Part shown: positions 20,518 through 24,356 of the stretch, piece by piece | Layout of the letters: each line of letters begins with the position of its first letter | How positions within the stretch are numbered: position 1 is the stretch's first letter | IMG/VR virus record: IMGVR_UViG_3300049445_000008 | Location: 1 to 24,356 of that record | Direction: 5' to 3' (one strand) | Origin: a virus | DNA length: 24,356 nt | Position numbers and translations under genes: made by a program | The notes under the pieces: generated by a model | Databases searched by the model: none | Told to the model about the DNA's origin: nothing | The model's input: the letters and a program-made list of their open reading frames with translations, nothing else

Positions 20518-22166
20518 TGGCCGAATACGACATTACATCGCCTGACGGAAAACAGTTCCGTGTTACCGCGCCTGATGACGCTTCTCAGGATCAGGTGTTG
20601 GCCTATGCACAGAAGAATTTTCAGATGGCTGCGGAAGTTTCACGTGGAACAATTGCTGATACGATGCGCTCCGCTCTGCGTTCTGCTTTCCCTATGGGCT
20701 CGATGGCCCTAGAGAATACGCTCGGTGTTCTTGGCATGGGCAAAGACGTTGCCGCTGGTGGTGTACGCGGTGCAGGATCTATTGGTGCGACAGTCCTAAG
20801 ACCGTTCGAGACTGCTCCTGAAAACGCACAACGCCGTCAGTCAATGGACGAAGCCCTTCAAACATTGGGAGCGAACACAAAATCTCCCGGTTTTGCTGCT
20901 GGCAAGCTTGGCGCGGAAATTGCTGGCACAGCGGCCATCCCCGGTGTAGCCGCAAAAGGCTTGGGAATGATCCCCGGTGTCTCTGCTCTGGCCGGACCGC
21001 TCCTAGACTCAATCGGCACTGCGGGGATGTCTGCCGGTGGCGCTACAGGGCTTCCAGGGCTTGCCATACGTGGCGCTGGAGGGGGTATTTCTGGTGCCTT
21101 GACCGCTGGGGCCATTGATCCCAAAGATACGGCTACAGGGGCTGTAATCGGGGCTACGGTTCCTGTTGTTGGGAAACTTGCTGGCGATCTTGGATCAGCA
21201 TTAAGGGCACAAGGAGCTACGGATGGCGCTCAAAACGCCATGAAAGACGCTGCCTTGGCAGAAGGACGGGCCGCTGGTTACAAGGTTCCAAACTCCGAAG
21301 TTGCCCCTACCTTTCTAGGAAATCGTCTTGAAAGTCTAGGAGGGAAAGCAGCTATCAAGCAGGAAGCAACACTTTCAAATCAAAAGGTTACGAACGAACT
21401 TACACGCAAGGCTTTAGGTATTCCGTCTGATGTTCCTATTTCTCAAAGTGCTTTAGATGATCTGCGAAAGACTGCCGGACAAGCTTACAAAGAAGTAGCC
21501 GATATCTCTCCCCAAGCAGCGGCTGATCTTGAAGCTTTGAAGACCGCAAGGAACGAAGCACAAGGGTGGTTCAATGCCTACAACCGTTCTGCTAGGCCAG
21601 ATGACTTGGCGAAGGCAAAAGCTGCCAGAACACTTTCTGATCAACTTGAAAATGCTCTTGAACAACATGCTTTCAATGCTGGAAATGACTTCCTGATTCC
21701 ACAGTTGCGAGATGCTCGGCAACTTATCGCAAAGACCTACACAGTCGAGAGAGCCTTGAACAAAGCCACTGGAGACGTGTCTGCTCCTGTGATAGGGCGC
21801 TTATTTGATAAGGGCAAACCATTATCTGATGGACTTGAGACTGTTGGCAAGTTCAATCAGGCATTCCCTAAATTCACTGGCAACGCTGTAAACACACCTG
21901 CGCCCGGAGTGAGCAAGGTAGAGGCTTTATCCAGCGCTTTATTGGGTGCTGGAGGGGCTGCTGTATCAGGTAGTCCAATGGGCATATTGGCGGCTGGACT
22001 TCCCCTTCTGTCTCATCCTGCCAGAGCATTGGCGCTTTCTAAATTCATGGAAAGAACGCCTCAATATGCAGCCCAGTTGAATCCGCTTCTAGGCGCGAAT
22101 TTGGGACTTCTCACTCAGGGGGCTTATCGTTCGGCTCCTGCTTTGGCTGGTCTGTTGGACCGATAA
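20517..22166 (+). CDS. Candidate large internal virion/DNA-ejection protein, 549 aa
   Basis: The frame is open from 20493, but ATG at 20517 lies on the previous stop (TAATG) and gives the typical start MAEYDITSPDGKQFRVTAPD, followed by DASQDQVLAYAQKNF. That N-terminal domain (Y-x-[IV]-x-x-P-D-G-x-x-[FY]-x-V-x-A-P, ending in A-x-K-x-F) is shared by many phage internal virion proteins. Residues about 60-240 are Gly/Ala-rich with hydrophobic helices (GLPGLAIRGAGGGISGALTA), suggesting membrane or channel formation. The C-terminal half is helical, ending in SSALLGAGGAAVSGSPMGIL. It is probably ejected with the DNA. The role is inferred from family resemblance and position. Confidence 0.75.
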   Translation: MAEYDITSPDGKQFRVTAPDDASQDQVLAYAQKNFQMAAEVSRGTIADTMRSALRSAFPMGSMALENTLGVLGMGKDVAAGGVRGAGSIGATVLRPFETAPENAQRRQSMDEALQTLGANTKSPGFAAGKLGAEIAGTAAIPGVAAKGLGMIPGVSALAGPLLDSIGTAGMSAGGATGLPGLAIRGAGGGISGALTAGAIDPKDTATGAVIGATVPVVGKLAGDLGSALRAQGATDGAQNAMKDAALAEGRAAGYKVPNSEVAPTFLGNRLESLGGKAAIKQEATLSNQKVTNELTRKALGIPSDVPISQSALDDLRKTAGQAYKEVADISPQAAADLEALKTARNEAQGWFNAYNRSARPDDLAKAKAARTLSDQLENALEQHAFNAGNDFLIPQLRDARQLIAKTYTVERALNKATGDVSAPVIGRLFDKGKPLSDGLETVGKFNQAFPKFTGNAVNTPAPGVSKVEALSSALLGAGGAAVSGSPMGILAAGLPLLSHPARALALSKFMERTPQYAAQLNPLLGANLGLLTQGAYRSAPALAGLLDR

Positions 22167-22230
22167 AGTATCCGTACAGAAAAGCTCCTATGACAATCAA
22201 GACACCCTTCCAGATCATGTATTCAATCAT
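22111..22230 (-). CDS. Possible small antisense-strand membrane protein, 39 aa
   Basis: On the minus strand a 39-residue frame reads MIEYMIWKGVLIVIGAFLYG and ends in a Pro/Gln/Lys-rich polar tail (PTDQPKQEPNDKPPE). Residues 6-24 form a good membrane segment. It covers most of the only sizeable gap in the late run (22167-22251) and overlaps the end of the ejection gene by 56 bases. GAGG is present but only one base before ATG, and TATAAT stands five bases before it (22241-22236), which would give an almost leaderless transcript. It may be a small holin-like protein or a chance frame. Confidence 0.38.
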   Translation of the reverse strand: MIEYMIWKGVLIVIGAFLYGYFIGPTDQPKQEPNDKPPE

Positions 22231-22251
22231 GCCTCATTATAGGTAAAAATC

Positions 22252-23148
22252 ATGCCAGTACCAGTTCTTATTACAGATTTGTCTCAGACAGCAGCAAGCA
22301 ACTATCCTCAAGGGTCAGATTCACCGTCTACTCTGGATGACGTTCAGCGTGCCGATGGTTCTTTTATTGCGATGCTCCGTGATGGTAAGGGCCTGACAAA
22401 CCCTGTCATCCTTGCCTCCGCAGGGACTACAGACATTGGTGGTCAGAATTCTTTGTCAGTAGAGATAAGTGGAACGACCACGATCACGAGCTTTGGAACT
22501 AACTACAATGGACCACGTTACATCAAGTTCCAAGCTGCACTGACGCTAACATACAACGCGACAAGCCTTATTATTCCAGGTGCTGCAAGTATCACTACGG
22601 GCGCAGGAGATACGTGCATAGCGATCCCTAACCAAGCTTTGAATGGGTGGACTGTCGCTAATTATGTGGTCGGTTCTTTGACTCCCGGAACGTCTGCTTA
22701 TGGGAGTGGAATTGTTGCTACTACAGCAATGACATTTCAGCAAACGTCAGCACCTACAGGATGGACAAAAGTAGTAACGCATAACGACAAAGCGCTAAGA
22801 GTGGTGTCGGGTACTGCTAGTTCAGGCGGCTCGGTTGCGTTTAGTACAGCGTTTGCATCTCAGGCTGTCGGGGGCACCGTAGGCGGGACAACTTTAAGCA
22901 GCGCCCAGTTACCAGCCCACACGCACGGAAGTATTTTCGGTTCTGGGGATGGCGCTGGAGCGACTAATGCGTTTACATCGTATCCAAATAGTGGCTACCC
23001 AACTTTCAACAATACAAATTCAGTAATTTACACAGTCACATCTGATGGTGGATCAGGAGGGGGCAGCTCTCACACTCACACATTTACTGGCACTGCCATC
23101 AATCTGGCTGTGAATTATGTTGATATGATAATTGCAACGAAAAGCTGA
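22252..23148 (+). CDS. Tail fibre protein with His-x-His tip motifs
   Basis: This encodes 298 residues, with AGGT before ATG. The N-terminus contains SNYPQGSDSPSTLDDVQRAD (17-36), typical of the virion-anchoring part of podovirus fibres. The middle is beta-rich. From residue 160, MTFQQTSAPTGWTKVVTHND leads into a collar-like C-terminal region with PAHTHGS (221-227) and SSHTHTFTGTAINLAVNYVD (272-291). Paired H-T-H motifs bind metal ions in the trimeric tips of T4-type fibres. It probably binds the host surface. The gene is complete and followed one base later by the Cys-rich gene. Confidence 0.88.
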   Translation: MPVPVLITDLSQTAASNYPQGSDSPSTLDDVQRADGSFIAMLRDGKGLTNPVILASAGTTDIGGQNSLSVEISGTTTITSFGTNYNGPRYIKFQAALTLTYNATSLIIPGAASITTGAGDTCIAIPNQALNGWTVANYVVGSLTPGTSAYGSGIVATTAMTFQQTSAPTGWTKVVTHNDKALRVVSGTASSGGSVAFSTAFASQAVGGTVGGTTLSSAQLPAHTHGSIFGSGDGAGATNAFTSYPNSGYPTFNNTNSVIYTVTSDGGSGGGSSHTHTFTGTAINLAVNYVDMIIATKS

Positions 23149-23149
23149 T

Positions 23150-23428
23150 ATGAAGCTTGAACAAGGTAAATTCTGTCCGCTTATCAAGAAAGACTGCATA
23201 GAGCTAAAATGCGCATGGTTCACTCAAGTTAGAGGATTCGACCATAACAAAGGGATAGATATTGATGAATATGCTTGTGCTATTGCATGGATGCCTGTTC
23301 TTATTATTGATAACAGCCAAAAACAGAGAGAAACAGGAGCGGCTGTAGAGTCATTCAGAAATGAAGTGGCGAGAGCAAGCGGAACGCTAACATTGCCAAA
23401 ACAAGCCCCAATTGCTCAGATTAAATAA
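23150..23428 (+). CDS. Conserved small Cys-containing phage protein, 92 aa
   Basis: The frame is open from 23132, but ATG at 23150, one base after the fibre stop, is preferred and gives MKLEQGKFCPLIKKDCIELK. Cysteines at 9, 16, 21 and 43 (C-x6-C-x4-C-A-W-F, then a lone C in DEYACAIAW) could hold a metal ion or iron-sulfur centre. The pattern recurs in small proteins encoded next to phage tail-fibre genes. The second half is helical (RETGAAVESFRNEVARASGT). Its function is unknown; a fibre assembly role is possible from position only. Confidence 0.72.
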   Translation: MKLEQGKFCPLIKKDCIELKCAWFTQVRGFDHNKGIDIDEYACAIAWMPVLIIDNSQKQRETGAAVESFRNEVARASGTLTLPKQAPIAQIK

Positions 23429-24356
23429 TGACACTAAACGTCACTCCCCGTCAAAATGTAGATGCAGAGACTGCGCGGTGGTATAGGGATATTGCCAATG
23501 CAGTAAACAAGTTATCTACTCTGATAACTACAGGCACATTGACTGCGACAACGGCGAATATAACGACAGCAAACATAACTACTGCAAACATAACAACTTC
23601 CAACGTTACGACAGAAACAGTCACAACGCTTCATGCAACAACCATAGATAGCGTTACATCCATCAACAGCGGCCCTCTTGCCGGTAATCATAATCGTCTG
23701 ATCAACTCCAGTTTTGTTCATGACCAACGCAATGAGGGTAATGCAAAAACATTCACAGCAGGGGCAGCGCTCTCTTACTGTGTAGACCGTTGGTATGGAT
23801 ACTGCACTGGTGCGAACGTCACTGGTCAGAGAATTGCTGGTGCCGGAAATTCTCAGTACCGTTACCGTTTTACCGGAGCAGCTTCTGTCACCGGGATTGG
23901 ATTCGGTCAGAGAATCAAGGATTCAAACAGCTACGATCTGAATGGAAGAACTACTACGGTCGGGATTGATCTTGCCAACTCGTTACTGACAACGGTAACG
24001 TGGACTGCTTACTATGCTAATACAGCGAACACTTTTGGTACTCTGGCAAGTCCTACTCGCACTCAAATCGCAACAGGAACTTTCACCGTTACAAGTACAG
24101 TAACTCGTTACTACGCGCAGATTTCAAATCCAGCAGCAGCTACTACAGGCATTGAGCTTGTTGTAAGTGTCGGTGCTCAAACGTCTGGAACGTGGACTAT
24201 TGGTGAACCTCAATGGGTTCCGGGTTCTGCAAATGAAATCTGGATTGAGAAAAGATTAAATGAATTTGATCTTTGCTTACCGCACTACGAGAAAAGTTAT
24301 AACGCTGGAGTCGTGCCAGGAACAGCGGCTCTTAATGGTGGCGATGCCCTGTCTGT
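23428..24356 (+). CDS. Second tail fibre/spike protein, partial
   Basis: The gene starts on the previous stop (TAATG) and stays open for 309 codons to the window edge. The N-terminus MTLNVTPRQNVDAETARWYR is the usual anchor type. Residues 41-68 form five-residue repeats (TTANI, TTANI, TTANI, TTSNV, TTETV), probably a thin shaft. From about residue 90 a beta-rich globular domain begins (NRLINSSFVHDQRNEGNAKT). It includes GIGFGQRIKDSN and reaches LCLPHYEKSYNAG, as seen in carbohydrate-binding tips of phage fibres. It probably attaches to host surface sugar. The C-terminus lies outside the window. Confidence 0.82.
   Translation, partial: MTLNVTPRQNVDAETARWYRDIANAVNKLSTLITTGTLTATTANITTANITTANITTSNVTTETVTTLHATTIDSVTSINSGPLAGNHNRLINSSFVHDQRNEGNAKTFTAGAALSYCVDRWYGYCTGANVTGQRIAGAGNSQYRYRFTGAASVTGIGFGQRIKDSNSYDLNGRTTTVGIDLANSLLTTVTWTAYYANTANTFGTLASPTRTQIATGTFTVTSTVTRYYAQISNPAAATTGIELVVSVGAQTSGTWTIGEPQWVPGSANEIWIEKRLNEFDLCLPHYEKSYNAGVVPGTAALNGGDALS
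23545..23628 (+). repeat. In-gene 15-base tandem repeat (5-residue units)
   Basis: At least five consecutive imperfect 15-base units encode T-T-[AS]-N-[IV]-type pentads in the second fibre gene. Third codon positions vary while the residues are kept, so the repeat is maintained at protein level. Short in-frame repeats like this can change number and alter fibre length. Confidence 0.65.

Noticed and set aside
1-24356. tRNA genes, CRISPR arrays, insertion sequences, integrase or attachment sites
   Set aside because: No cloverleaf-like gap, regular spacer array, transposase or recombinase was seen; nearly all space is filled by phage genes.

Overview
The window looks like the virion-gene half of a short-tailed (podovirus-like) double-stranded DNA phage, or of a prophage of that kind. 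A complete head and packaging set is present: small and large terminase, a portal with a glutamine-rich helical C-terminus, a scaffold, a SU10-type major capsid protein, a head-tail adaptor, a nozzle-like protein and three candidate DNA-ejection proteins. Two tail-fibre genes follow. No tape-measure, tail-tube or sheath gene lies between the adaptor and the fibres, which argues for a short tail. No integrase, replication, lysis or bacterial housekeeping gene is visible, so lifestyle and host cannot be fixed from here. A Gram-negative, possibly betaproteobacterial, host is only an impression from the style of the small regulatory genes.

Layout. Positions 1-1182 hold five small genes transcribed leftward, the last cut by the window edge and encoding a helix-turn-helix protein. 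A sigma70-like promoter with a perfect palindrome between its -35 and -10 boxes lies just upstream of them (1220-1247). Position 1324 starts a rightward HNH-AP2 endonuclease gene. Just after its stop there is a second promoter candidate (1792-1820), followed by one very compact rightward run to the right edge. That run opens with small unknown genes and a late-regulator-like protein with a C-terminal helix-turn-helix (2371-2730). Packaging genes and the portal follow (3070-7842). Next comes a block of beta-rich, Ser/Thr/Gly-rich proteins (8179-11803), including one with an exact 20-residue repeat. A pair of heavily overlapping genes (11800-12263), scaffold and capsid (12310-14195), small virion genes, adaptor and nozzle (14216-17349), a sulfotransferase-like P-loop gene inside the ejection-protein block (17359-22166), and tail fibres (22252-end) complete the run.

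How it works together (inference from family knowledge). The HTH protein probably controls the leftward operon through the palindrome. The RinA/Q-like protein sits first in the late run and probably switches on the virion genes. Terminase packages DNA through the portal into a head built from scaffold and capsid protein; adaptor and nozzle close the head and form the tail; ejection proteins carry the DNA into the cell; the fibres bind the host. Most gene junctions overlap by one or four bases (ATGA, TAATG, TGATG), so translation is probably coupled along the run.

Several genes shorter than 60 codons were found by eye: 1848-2027, 2727-2828, 5146-5307, 5349-5501, 8018-8179 and, on the minus strand, 22111-22230. 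The most unusual points are the 190-base stretch that appears to encode two proteins in two frames, the sulfotransferase-like gene in the virion operon, the repeat protein with a 60-base period, the possible antisense membrane-protein gene before the fibre, and the shared spacer sequence in front of the small leftward genes.
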